This document shows, piece by piece, positions 1 to 7,846 of a stretch of DNA of 64,000 nucleotides. This DNA comes from Nocardiopsis potens DSM 45234 (GTDB taxonomy: Bacteria; Actinomycetota; Actinomycetes; Streptosporangiales; Streptosporangiaceae), in the NCBI RefSeq assembly GCF_000341105.1, contig NZ_ANBB01000027.1, positions 1-64,000 on the forward strand. Reading direction: 5' to 3'. The first letter of the stretch is position 1; each line of letters begins with the position of its first letter. Made by a program: the position numbers and the translations under genes. Below the pieces are notes generated by a model. It was not told where the DNA came from. It saw only the letters and a list, made by a program, of their open reading frames with translations, and ran no database searches.

Positions 1-29
1 CCCCGCCCCCCCGCCGAGGGTGGTCATAT

Positions 30-470
30 CCCGTATGCCGGGTTTGCGGCGGGGATCGGGCGGGTGCGGGAGCGCCCTGCGCACCGGGAGAGCACCCCGA
101 TTACATCTACCAGCGAGTAGTAAGCCCCAAGGTTCCCACCGTCTCCCTGTCGGTTACCCAGAGTGGCCAAGGCGGGCCCTCCCTGCAGGGTAAAAGCGAC
201 ATCCCGCCCCTGTCCGGGTTCCGGCCCCCTGCTTTGCGGCCTTGCGGGCGGCTCGAACCCCCGAACACCGGCCCGATCGAGGCGATTCGGGGCTTCCGGG
301 GGCCGATCCGAGCCGGGATGCGCGCCCGGGAATCACCGGGGTGCTCTCGCGGTGCGCAGGGCGCTCCTCCCGGCCTTCACTGTGCGTGTTTGCCCAGGTC
401 AGGGAGGTGCAGCGGTTTCAAGGGCGGCCGGCCCCGACGCCCGGGCGACGCGGGAACGGCGAACCCGCCG
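30..470. repeat. Dispersed non-coding repeat element, core, copy A
   Basis: This stretch has no credible gene. It recurs in the same orientation at about 21957-22406, with high similarity by eye and small indels. Shared landmarks are GATTACATCTRCCAGCGAG (about 98-117), GCGACATC (about 196) and a run through TCACCGGGGTGCTCTCGC (333-350). Bases 71-98 and 338-365 are inverted repeats matching at 27 of 28 positions, so the core could fold into a long stem enclosing about 240 nt. The matching arms in copy B also pair. Long reading frames cross it on both strands but they are Arg/Pro/Ala-rich artefacts of composition. No transposase or terminal target duplication is visible; the left boundary may lie outside the window. 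Confidence 0.75.
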
Positions 471-511
471 CCCCAGACCCGCCCCGACCGCCGTGCCCCG
501 CTCTGCCGCAC

Positions 512-850
512 CCGACCGACCGGCCGGTCCTCGCCGCCGCCCTCGCCGCCCGCTTGAACCTTCGCTCCGCGACGTGCTGCACCTGACCGACCGGCCGGTT
601 CCCCTTCCCGCCTTCGCTGTCCGTCTGGACCCTCGCCCCGTGAGGTGCCGCGCTCGGGTGAGGACCTTCGCCCCGCCCCTACCGCTGCCGTCGCTGCCCG
701 TCTTGGCCTCCGCTCCGCGAGACGCCGCACCCGACCGACCGGCCGGTCCCCTTCCCGCCTTCGCTGCCCGCTTGAACCCTCACCCCGTGGGGCGCCGCAC
801 CGGACCGACCGGCCGGCCGGTGCTCCTTCTCTCCTCTGGTGTGCGGTGTT
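512..850. repeat. Degenerate tandem array of ~70-77 bp units, copy A
   Basis: About five head-to-tail units start near 512, 584, 653, 730 and 800. A typical unit opens with GACCGACCGGCCGGT, runs through CGCCTTCGCTGCCCGCTTGA and ends near GGGGCGCCGCACC. The palindrome GACCGGCCGG is present in most units and decayed in the third. The same units occur beside repeat copy B at 22446-22910 and, inverted, at about 21600-21870. The region between here and the next gene (851-933) holds nothing else I can identify. Confidence 0.7.
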
Positions 851-933
851 GCAACGGACACTGGGAACCACCGGCTTTGAGACGGCGACGGCGCCGAGAC
901 CATCGGGAGAAGGGAGGCGGGGGGCGAGTGCGC

Positions 934-2256
934 TCAGCCGTCCTCGGGTACGTACAGGCGCACGTCGTCGACGCGGGCGCTGCCCTCGTAGAAGTTCATG
1001 TGCGGCTGTCCGATGAGGAAATGGTCCGGGTAGGCGGAGCCGGCGGGCCACACGTCGGTGTCGGTGTAGGCGCCGCCGTCGGGGGCCGGGTAGGTCCAGG
1101 TGGCGTTGTGCTCCCCGGAGTACTCGCCGGGGGTGCGGTTGTAGTGCCAGACCGGGTTCTCGCCGTCGTCGAAGGGCTGCTCGTAGCGGAGGGTGCGCTC
1201 GCCGATGTGCCGGAACTCCCCGGAGACCTCCAGGACGTACCGGTCGGCGCGGCGCTCCACGGCGAACCGGTAGTCGCGCTCCGGCATCGCCTCGGGCACC
1301 AGGTCGGCCTGGCTGACGATGCCGCCGCCGACCTCGGTGCCGCACTCGCTGTGCATCACGTACTCGGTGCCGGGCTGGTCGGCGTAGCGCCGCTGGTCCG
1401 TCATGAACAGCATGTTCACCCCGTTGCCGCTGCCCCACTCGTAGGGCTGCAGCTCGCCGGTGCGGGCGTCGCAGTAGCGCAGCCCGCTCCCGGTGTAGCG
1501 GTACCGGTTGTAGCCGTCCATGACCACCTTGCGGTGGGTGTGCACGAAGACGTTGTTGTGCGGGGCGGGCCGCTCGTAGTCCATCACCGACAGGAAGTAG
1601 AACCCGTTGGAGTCGGTGGTGACGTCGTGCCAGTCGCATTCGGGGCGGGTGAAGTCGCCCGAGGCGGCCCACGGGAAGTTGGTCTTGCAGTCGGAGGGGC
1701 GGTAGCCGTTGACCTTGCCGCCGTAGTCCCACTCGCCGCCGCGCTGCCCGCCGAAGTCGATGGTCCTGAGGGTGACCTCCACCCGGTACTCGGCGGGCAG
1801 CGCCTCGGTGGAGCGCAGCACCACCGCGCCGCCGTGCTCGGGGCTGTCGAACAGCCCCGAGGGGCCGGACCCGGGCAGCAGGTCCCGGGTGAACGACGGC
1901 TCCCGCACGCCGTCCCGCTTGGCGAGCTCGGCGGTGAGCCAGCCGTCCTCGCCGAAGGAGAACGACCGCCGGTACAGGTCCATGCCGTCCAGGTGGCCGC
2001 CGAACGCGGGCCCGCCCATCGCGTGGAAGAACCCGCCGTCGTTGTCGTAGCCGTCCACATCGTAGGGGCCGCCGGGGCCGTCCTCGTCCGGGAACCACCC
2101 GGTGTCCCCGGACGGGGCGAACCGGGAGAAGTCCTCCTCGTGCACCAGCCGCCAACCGGTGTCCGCCTCCGCCGCGCCCTCGACCGCGGCCGCGGTGGGG
2201 ACGGCGAGCGCGGCAGCGGCGGCGGCCGCCGCCCAGCCCGACCTCCGAGGTGCCAT
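934..2256 (-). CDS. Secreted protein, possible lectin/glycosidase-like fold
   Basis: A 440-residue protein. The N-terminus is a clear Sec signal peptide: MAPRRSGWAAAAAAAALAVP, then a TAAAVEGAAEA stretch where cleavage is likely. The mature part is rich in Trp, Tyr, Gly and Asp, with paired cysteines (CKTN, PECDW, YCDAR, SECGT) suited to an exported fold. It ends in FYEGSARVDDVRLYVPEDG, the type of closing strand seen in concanavalin-like jelly rolls. I do not recognise a catalytic family with certainty; a carbohydrate-binding or polysaccharide-acting role is inference from these features only. It stands alone, reads toward the repeat element on its left, and faces no obvious operon partner. 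Confidence 0.7.
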   Translation of the reverse strand: MAPRRSGWAAAAAAAALAVPTAAAVEGAAEADTGWRLVHEEDFSRFAPSGDTGWFPDEDGPGGPYDVDGYDNDGGFFHAMGGPAFGGHLDGMDLYRRSFSFGEDGWLTAELAKRDGVREPSFTRDLLPGSGPSGLFDSPEHGGAVVLRSTEALPAEYRVEVTLRTIDFGGQRGGEWDYGGKVNGYRPSDCKTNFPWAASGDFTRPECDWHDVTTDSNGFYFLSVMDYERPAPHNNVFVHTHRKVVMDGYNRYRYTGSGLRYCDARTGELQPYEWGSGNGVNMLFMTDQRRYADQPGTEYVMHSECGTEVGGGIVSQADLVPEAMPERDYRFAVERRADRYVLEVSGEFRHIGERTLRYEQPFDDGENPVWHYNRTPGEYSGEHNATWTYPAPDGGAYTDTDVWPAGSAYPDHFLIGQPHMNFYEGSARVDDVRLYVPEDG

Positions 2257-2342
2257 CTGAGACCTCCGCTCGGTGCAGCACTGCCCCCCGGTGGGTCAAG
2301 ACTGCACCGGACTCCGCGCGGGCGCCAGCCGGGCGCGCGGGA

Positions 2343-3200
2343 TCAGCCGCGCTTGAGGTGCTCCAGGATGGGCGGGATGATCCGCTCCGGGTCCTCCTCC
2401 GGCAGCCAGTGCGAGGCGCCGTCCAGGCGGACGTACTCGTAGCCGCCGCCCACCCACTCCCCGGTGGACTCCGCGGCCGCGGCGGTGAACGCCAGGTCGC
2501 CGTCGCCCCACAGGTACAGCACCGGCACCTCGATCGCCGGGGCGTCGGCGGCGGCGCCGTCCAGTGCCCGGTACCAGTTGAGCGCCGCGGTCAGCGCGCC
2601 CGGCTCGCCGAGCCGACGCACGTTCTCCTCGACCAGGGCGGCGGGGACGCGCCCCTGGTAGATGCCGCGCAGTGCGGCGGCGCCGTCGCCGAGCAGCACC
2701 TCCTCGGCCTTGCCCTCCCGCCGGAACAGCCCGATGTAGGAGAGGCTCTCCCGCTGCTCCTCGGATTCGGCGACCGCGCGGGCCAGGGCGCGCGGGTGCG
2801 GGGTGGACAGCACGGTCAGGGTGCGGATCCGCTCGGGGCGGCGGCCCGCGGCGGGCCAGGCCAGCACCCCGCCCCAGTCGTGTCCGACCAGGTGGAACCG
2901 CTCGGCCTGCAGTTCGTCGGCGAACGCGAACACGTCGGCGACCAGTTCGTCCACGGTGTAGGCGGCGGGGCCCTCGGGGCGCGCGCCGGGGGAGTAGCCG
3001 CGCTGGTCCACGGCGACCGCGCGGTACCCGGCCCGGGCCGCCGCGGCGATCTGCTCGCCCCAGCAGGAGGCGAACTCGGGGAAGCCGTGCAGGAACAGCA
3101 CCAGCGGGCCGTCCTCGGGTCCTGCGGCGACGGCGTCGAAGACCATGCCCCGCACGTTCAGCGCGAGGCGGTCGGATCCGGGGGCGGGGGCGCGGTCCAT
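2343..3200 (-). CDS. Alpha/beta hydrolase, epoxide hydrolase-like
   Basis: A 285-residue alpha/beta hydrolase. The oxyanion motif HGFPEF lies near residue 38. The nucleophile elbow is GHDWGG, with Asp rather than Ser, as in epoxide hydrolases and haloalkane dehalogenases. A late WGDGD supplies the acid and SHWLPEEDPE the catalytic His near the C-terminus. An Asp nucleophile means water attack on an ester intermediate, so epoxide ring opening is the best functional guess; the substrate is unknown. Cytosolic, with no signal peptide. It is transcribed away from the MpaB-type oxygenase gene that starts about 200 bp to its right, so the two may share a divergent control region. Confidence 0.85.
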   Translation of the reverse strand: MDRAPAPGSDRLALNVRGMVFDAVAAGPEDGPLVLFLHGFPEFASCWGEQIAAAARAGYRAVAVDQRGYSPGARPEGPAAYTVDELVADVFAFADELQAERFHLVGHDWGGVLAWPAAGRRPERIRTLTVLSTPHPRALARAVAESEEQRESLSYIGLFRREGKAEEVLLGDGAAALRGIYQGRVPAALVEENVRRLGEPGALTAALNWYRALDGAAADAPAIEVPVLYLWGDGDLAFTAAAAESTGEWVGGGYEYVRLDGASHWLPEEDPERIIPPILEHLKRG

Positions 3201-3321
3201 GGCGGTCCTCTCGTCAGGGGAAGCGGGTGACCGACAACCTACTCCGGGCTCCCGGGCGGGGGCGGGGCCGGGAGCGCCCCCGGGGGCCGGATCCCCTGCG
3301 GGGCCGGGGGAGCGGGCGATC

Positions 3322-3327
3322 TAGAAT
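3322..3327 (+). promoter_or_regulatory. Probable -10 box (TAGAAT) of the oxygenase operon
   Basis: TAGAAT stands out as the only AT-rich hexamer in this GC-rich divergent region, 75 bp before the GTG at 3403. No good -35 is evident. Similar TAGAAT hexamers precede the CYTH-CHAD gene (34661) and, on the minus strand, the DUF574 methyltransferase (40158-40163). Confidence 0.4.
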
Positions 3328-3402
3328 CGGATTCGAGGTGCGCCGGCGCGGCGTACCAGGTGTCGGGAGAACCGATCTCGGGAGCCCCCTCCCGGAAAGG
3401 AC

Positions 3403-4362
3403 GTGCCGGACGTGGAGCAGCCCACCGTCGCCCTTCCGGAGAGCGCGACCTGGCGGATCCAGACGGACCGGGCCATGTGGGTGGCCGGTGTCCGGGCGCT
3501 GATGCTGCAGGCCCTGCATCCGGTGGCGGTGCAGGGGGTCTGGCAGCGGTCGGATTTCCGCGAGGACCCCACCGGCCGGCTGCTGCGCACCGTCGACTTC
3601 GTCGGCACCACCACCTACGGCAGCCCGCAGGAGGCCGAGGAGCTGGGCGCCCGGGTCCGCTCGGTGCACCGGCGGCTGAGCTTCACCGACCCGGCCACCG
3701 GCCGCCGGCACCGGGTCGACGAGCCCGACCTGCTGCTCTGGGTGCACTGCGCGGAGGTGGTGTCCTACCTGGAGGTCGTGGCCCGGGCCGGCGCCCGGCT
3801 GAGTCGCGCCGACGCCGACCGGTACTTCGCCGAGCAGACTCGCACCGCCGCCTACGTGGGGCTGGACCCGGCGGAGGTGCCCGATTCGGTGGACCGGATG
3901 CGCGCCTACCTGGCCGGGGTCCGCCCGCGGCTGGCGGCCGGCCCGGAGGCCCGGGAGATCGTCCGGTTCCTGCTCTGGCCCAAGGTGCCGGAGCGGATGC
4001 GGGCGCTCGCCCCGTTCAAGCCGATGTGGGTGCCGATCGGCCTGCTCTCCTACTACACGCTGCCGGACTGGGCCCGCCGGATGTACCGGGTGCTGCCCGA
4101 GCCGCCGGGGACGCAGGCGCTCGCCACCGGCGCGCTGTCGGCGGTGCGCACCGGCCTGAACGCCACCCCGGACGCGCTCTACGACCGGATCTTCGAGGAG
4201 GCCACGGTGGAGCGCGCCCGCCGGGCCCGGGTCCGGCTGGCCGAGCACGGGTACCGGGTCGGCGGCGGCCTGGCGGGGCTGCGCGACCCGCGGTCCTGGC
4301 CGGCCGGCGCGGCCGAGGCGGCCGGGGTGCTCGGGCGGGCCGGGACTACAGTGGAGGTATGA
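3403..4362 (+). CDS. MpaB/DUF2236 family oxygenase
   Basis: A 319-residue protein of the rubber oxygenase/MpaB catalytic family (formerly DUF2236). Recognisable blocks are WRIQTDRAMWVAGVRALMLQ, ALHPVAVQGV (the His in the second helix is a haem-ligand candidate), FVGTTTYGSPQEAE and LLLWVHCAEVVSYL. Family members are helical, often haem b-containing oxygenases; the natural substrate of this clade is unknown. GTG start chosen because GGAAAGG sits directly before it. Its stop overlaps the start of the next gene as ATGA, so the two are translationally coupled. Confidence 0.85.
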   Translation: MPDVEQPTVALPESATWRIQTDRAMWVAGVRALMLQALHPVAVQGVWQRSDFREDPTGRLLRTVDFVGTTTYGSPQEAEELGARVRSVHRRLSFTDPATGRRHRVDEPDLLLWVHCAEVVSYLEVVARAGARLSRADADRYFAEQTRTAAYVGLDPAEVPDSVDRMRAYLAGVRPRLAAGPEAREIVRFLLWPKVPERMRALAPFKPMWVPIGLLSYYTLPDWARRMYRVLPEPPGTQALATGALSAVRTGLNATPDALYDRIFEEATVERARRARVRLAEHGYRVGGGLAGLRDPRSWPAGAAEAAGVLGRAGTTVEV

Positions 4363-4580
4363 AGCGCCGGGTGCGCCGGTACGCCTGGCTGATGGGCACC
4401 TGCCTGGTGCTGTTCGCCGGGTCGCTGCCGGTCTACTACCTGCTCGGGGTCGAGTGGGCGGTGGCGATGTGCGCGGTCGCCATGGTGCTGCCGCCGATCG
4501 CGGTGATCATCGGCAACAGCTCCGACCCGACCGACCCGGCCGACCACGACGTCCGCTACGGCCCCAACCGGGAGCGCTGA
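4359..4580 (+). CDS. DUF3099-like small membrane protein
   Basis: A 73-residue protein with a basic start (MKRRVRRYAW) and two hydrophobic segments, about residues 9-28 and 33-50, then a polar tail ending in RYGPNRER. The spacing and the PPIAVIIGN end of the second helix match actinobacterial DUF3099 proteins. The ATG overlaps the stop of the oxygenase gene by four bases and carries GGAGGT seven bases upstream, inside the oxygenase frame. Its function is unknown; co-translation suggests a link with the oxygenase at the membrane, which is inference. Confidence 0.8.
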   Translation: MKRRVRRYAWLMGTCLVLFAGSLPVYYLLGVEWAVAMCAVAMVLPPIAVIIGNSSDPTDPADHDVRYGPNRER

Positions 4581-4605
4581 GGCGCCCGGGCGGGGCCGTG
4601 GGGGA

Positions 4606-4639
4606 GGCCCCGGCCGCAGGGAGGGGGGCGGCCGGGGCC
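4606..4639. terminator. Bidirectional GC hairpin between convergent genes
   Basis: GGCCCCGGCCGC (4606-4617) pairs perfectly with GCGGCCGGGGCC (4628-4639) across a 10-nt loop. It lies between the stop codons of the DUF3099 gene (+) and the lysozyme gene (-). No T-run follows, as is common for actinomycete hairpin terminators. Confidence 0.6.
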
Positions 4640-4658
4640 GGTCCGGGGAGGTTCCGGG

Positions 4659-5492
4659 TCAGGTGTTGTTGGCCAGCGCGAGCAGCCGGTCGCGGGAGCC
4701 GTTGAACACGTTGAGGTCGGTGTCGCCGCCGATGCCGGGGACGGAGCCGCTGTCGGTGTACTGCCAGAAGGTGTGCACCCCGAACCCGGCGGGGATGGTG
4801 GGCCGGTCGGCGCTGGTCCAGCTGGCCACCCACAGCGGGTTGGTGGAGGCGAAGGCGCCGCTGCCGCCGGCGCAGTCGTTCCACCAGCCGGCGCTGGTGT
4901 AGAGCACCACGTCCCGCCCGGTCAGGTCCCGGTAGGTGTCGCTGAAGTCGCGCACCCAGGAGACGATCTGGGAGGGCGACTTGCCGTAGCAGTGCGGCGC
5001 CGCGGAGGTGTCCTCCAGGTCCAGTGCGCCGGGCAGGGTCTGGTCGTCGGCGGACCAGGCGCCGCCGTTGGACGCGAAGTACTCGGCCTGGGCGGCGCCG
5101 CCGGAGACGTCGGGGCGGGCGAAGTGGTAGGCGCCGCGGATCAGCCCGGCCCGGTAGGAGCCGGTGTAGTTGGTGTTGAACGCGGGGGACTTGAACCCGG
5201 TCCCCTCGGTGGCCTTGATGTAGGTGAAGCGCACGCCGCTGCCGGCGACCTTCGGCCAGTCGATGGTGCCGTTGTGGTGCGAGACGTCGATGCCGGGGAT
5301 GCCCGCGGGCGCCGCGGAGACGTCGGTCCGGCCGGGGGCGTCGGGGGTCTCCCGGGCGTGCTGGGCCATGGCCGGGGTGTCGGTGGGGGACGCCGCGGCG
5401 GCGGGCGCGAACAGGGTGCCGGCCGCGGCGAGCACCGAGCCGAGCAGGAGGCTCAGCGCGGTGGAGCGGGGGGTGCGGGGGATGCTTCGCAT
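4659..5492 (-). CDS. Secreted GH25 lysozyme (muramidase)
   Basis: A 277-residue protein predicted to hydrolyse the N-acetylmuramic acid-GlcNAc link of peptidoglycan outside the cell. It has a Sec signal peptide (MRSIPRTPRSTALSLLLGSV, cleaved after an AAA-rich stretch), a short linker, then a full GH25 domain. GIDVSHHNGTIDW carries the first catalytic-site Asp, YIKATEGTGF and GAYHFARP follow, and ALDLEDT supplies the catalytic Asp/Glu strand. WQYTDSGSVPGIGGDTDLNVF closes the barrel. ATG start chosen because AAGGAGA lies at the right distance; the longer upstream frame is composition only. Monocistronic. Confidence 0.92.
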   Translation of the reverse strand: MRSIPRTPRSTALSLLLGSVLAAAGTLFAPAAAASPTDTPAMAQHARETPDAPGRTDVSAAPAGIPGIDVSHHNGTIDWPKVAGSGVRFTYIKATEGTGFKSPAFNTNYTGSYRAGLIRGAYHFARPDVSGGAAQAEYFASNGGAWSADDQTLPGALDLEDTSAAPHCYGKSPSQIVSWVRDFSDTYRDLTGRDVVLYTSAGWWNDCAGGSGAFASTNPLWVASWTSADRPTIPAGFGVHTFWQYTDSGSVPGIGGDTDLNVFNGSRDRLLALANNT

Positions 5493-5770
5493 CGCCGTGA
5501 TCTCCTTCCCAACCGGCCGCGCGACCGGGTGGGCCGGGCCGGCTGTACGAGCGGGGACGGGTGAGGATCTCGGTAACGGAGCGCGTTCGTTCGGTACGCG
5601 TCCGCACTGAGAATTCAGCCTCACCGGGGTCCGGGCGGGCAATGGGCCGCAGGGCTCAAAACGCCCGCGCCCCCAGGGCCCCAGGACCCAGCCGCCGCCA
5701 CCGGGACCGCGGCCCACCTGCAGGGGGAACCAGGGCCCGGCGGCTCCGGGGCACCGGAGAAAGGAGAAGG

Positions 5771-5830
5771 AAAAAAGGGGAAGGGGAGGCTCCGCGGAGC
5801 GGAACGGGGCCCGGCGCCGGGGCGTCCCGG
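5771..5830 (-). terminator. Terminator of the aminotransferase gene
   Basis: Read on the minus strand after the stop at 5844, there is a GC hairpin followed by the perfect GCTCCGCGGAGC (5789-5800) and then a pyrimidine tract containing six T (5771-5776). The tract is the complement of an unbroken ~35-nt purine run (5755-5789), which is unusual in this composition. The remaining part of the 5493-5843 gap is the lysozyme upstream region, with no gene. Confidence 0.6.
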
Positions 5831-5843
5831 CGCCGGGCGGGGG

Positions 5844-6941
5844 TCAGCGGCCCAGCACCTCGCGGAGCGCGGCCAGGACCAGTTCGGCGCGGTCCGGGCG
5901 GGCGTTGTGGCCCATCAGCCCGATCCGCCACACGGTGGAGGCGTACTCCGCGACGCCGGCGCCGATCTCGATGCCGTACTCGTCCAGGAGGCGTCCGCGG
6001 ACCTTGGCCGAGTCCACCCCTTCGGGCACCTTCACCGAGGTCAGCTGCGGCAGCCGGTGGCCCTTGGCGGCGAACAGCTCCAGGCCCATGTCCTCCAGGC
6101 CGTCCTGGAGGCGGGCGCCGGCGGCCCGGTGCCGGGCGGCGACCTCGGCCGTGCCCTCGGCGGTGATCCGCTCCAGCGCCGCGTCCAGGGCGGCGATCAT
6201 GCCCACCGGCGCGGTGTGGTGGTAGGCGCGCCCGCCGGGGCCGCCGCGCACGTAGGCGCCGAGCAGCCCCAGGTCGATGTACCACACCGGGGGCGTCTCC
6301 ACCCGGCGCTCCCAGGCCCGCTCGGAGAAGGTGAACGGCGCCAGCCCCGGCGGCACCCCCAGGCACTTCTGGGTGCCGGAGTAGCCGATGTCGACGCCCC
6401 ACTCGTCCGCGGCGACCTCGGTGCCGCCCAGCGAGGTGACGCAGTCGGCGACCAGCAGCGTCTCCTCGGAGCGCGCGTGCACCGCGGCGCCCAGGGCGCC
6501 GATGTCGCTGAGCACGCCGGTGGAGGTCTCCGCGTGCACCGCGGCCACGATCGCCGGGGAGGGGTGGGCGTCCAGCACCCGCTGCACGTCGACCGGTTCG
6601 CCGAAGGCGTGCCCGACCCCGACCACCTCGGCGCCGTACCGGGAGGCCACCTCGCACATCCGCCGCCCGAACAGGCCGTTGACCGCGACGACCACGGTGT
6701 CGCCGGGGCGCACCGTGTTGGCGAACGCCGCCTCCATGCCCAGCGACCCGGTGCCCGACAGCGGCATGGTCAGCGGGTTGGCGGTGCCCCATACCGTGCG
6801 CAGCCGGTCGCAGACGCGGTCCAGAAGCGCGATGAACTCCGGATCGAGGTGCCCCAGGATCGGGGCGGACAGCCCGAGGACGGCCTCGGGGTAGGGGTTG
6901 CTCGGTCCGGGGCCCAGGAGGGTGCGATCGCTCAAAGCCAT
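5844..6941 (-). CDS. Alanine-glyoxylate/serine-pyruvate type aminotransferase
   Basis: A 366-residue class-V PLP aminotransferase. LLGPGPSNPYPEAVLGL at the N-terminus, GTGSLGMEAAF, and the SGTQKCLGVPPG motif with the PLP-binding Lys are diagnostic of the SGAT/AGXT branch. The reaction would be transfer of an amino group between small amino acids (Ala or Ser) and glyoxylate or pyruvate. Start set at ATG 6941, because the MALSDRTLLGPGP start matches the family; an in-frame GTG three codons upstream is an alternative. Single gene with its own terminator. The amine donor cannot be read from the sequence. Confidence 0.88.
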   Translation of the reverse strand: MALSDRTLLGPGPSNPYPEAVLGLSAPILGHLDPEFIALLDRVCDRLRTVWGTANPLTMPLSGTGSLGMEAAFANTVRPGDTVVVAVNGLFGRRMCEVASRYGAEVVGVGHAFGEPVDVQRVLDAHPSPAIVAAVHAETSTGVLSDIGALGAAVHARSEETLLVADCVTSLGGTEVAADEWGVDIGYSGTQKCLGVPPGLAPFTFSERAWERRVETPPVWYIDLGLLGAYVRGGPGGRAYHHTAPVGMIAALDAALERITAEGTAEVAARHRAAGARLQDGLEDMGLELFAAKGHRLPQLTSVKVPEGVDSAKVRGRLLDEYGIEIGAGVAEYASTVWRIGLMGHNARPDRAELVLAALREVLGR

Positions 6942-7144
6942 GTCGGTCACTCTAGGACCCGCCCGGGGCGGGCCGGGCCGCAGGGGTGCCCGGGAGGGGT
7001 GCGGGAGGTGTGGCGATCGCGACACCGGTACGGCGCCGCTCACCGGCGGGAATGCGGGCGGAACGTCCTAAGTTGGGCCGTTGGTGGACGGCGGCCGGAC
7101 CCGGCCGCCGCGACTCGCAGCCGATCGGGAGGAGAGGGAAGGCG

Positions 7145-7672
7145 ATGACGGTTCAGGGGGCCGAGCGCACGCCGGCGCCGGTGGAGCGGGCGGTGGCGAT
7201 GGGCGACCCCGCGGTCCGGCCGATGCTGGAGGGGCTGGCCGAGGAGTACACCCGGCGCTACGGCGCCGAGGCCGCCCGGCGGGAGCTGGAGGCCTACCCC
7301 GAGGCCGACTTCGACGCCCCCTACGGCGGGGTGGTCCTGATCGAGCTGGACGGCCGCCCGGTGGCCGGCGGGGCGTTCCGCCGGAAGGACGCCGCCACCG
7401 CCGAGTTCAAGCGGATCTGGACCGACGGCGCGCACCGCAGGCGCGGACTGGGGCGGCGGGCGCTGTCCGCGGTGGAGGCCGCCGCGGTGCGCAGCGGGTA
7501 CCGGCGCGCCTACCTCACCACCGGCCCGGAGCAGCCCGAGGCCGTCGCGATGTACGGCCGGCTGGGCTATGCGCTGTCCGACGCCGAGGGCCTCGACGAG
7601 CAGGGCGGCCGCCGCTACTACGCGTTCGCCAAGGAGCTGGCGGGCGGCGCGGCGCCCTACGATGGACGCTAG
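7145..7672 (+). CDS. GNAT family N-acetyltransferase
   Basis: A 175-residue acetyl-CoA-dependent acyltransferase. The acetyl-CoA loop reads RRRGLGRRALSAVE (a version of Q/RxxGxG/A), followed by a helix. The C-terminal strand has AVAMYGRLGYALSD, the usual GNAT ending. The first 40 residues precede the domain and contain VRPMLEGLAEEYTRRYG. ATG chosen with AGGGAAGG upstream; the frame extends left but has no ribosome binding site. The substrate (amine, aminoglycoside or protein) cannot be told. Followed by about 175 bp of GC-rich DNA before aminopeptidase P, so probably its own unit. Confidence 0.82.
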   Translation: MTVQGAERTPAPVERAVAMGDPAVRPMLEGLAEEYTRRYGAEAARRELEAYPEADFDAPYGGVVLIELDGRPVAGGAFRRKDAATAEFKRIWTDGAHRRRGLGRRALSAVEAAAVRSGYRRAYLTTGPEQPEAVAMYGRLGYALSDAEGLDEQGGRRYYAFAKELAGGAAPYDGR

Positions 7673-7846
7673 ACCTTGCCCCGCGGCCGCCGCCGGCCGG
7701 GAGCGCACCGCGCACCCGTGCGCGGCGCCCGCCCGGGGCGGCCGCGGGGGCGCGCCCTCCCCGCACCCCGGGGCGGTCCGCGCGGCAGGGCCGAGGGGCC
7801 GCCACGAGCGGCCGGCAGCGAACCGAGTGACCTTGGAGGCCGAGCA

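Noticed and set aside
240-270. GGCTCGAACCCCCGA, looks like a tRNA T-arm (also at 22188)
   Set aside because: The flanking arms do not pair and no acceptor or anticodon stem is present.
377-930. Frame with repeated Gln-Ala-Gly-Gly-Glu-Gly segments opposite the tandem array
   Set aside because: The peptide repeats mirror the DNA units; no start signal and frames shift between copies.
163-2442. A 759-codon plus-strand reading frame over the repeat and opposite the secreted protein
   Set aside because: No ribosome binding site or domain; composition follows the opposite strand, where a signal peptide protein fits well.
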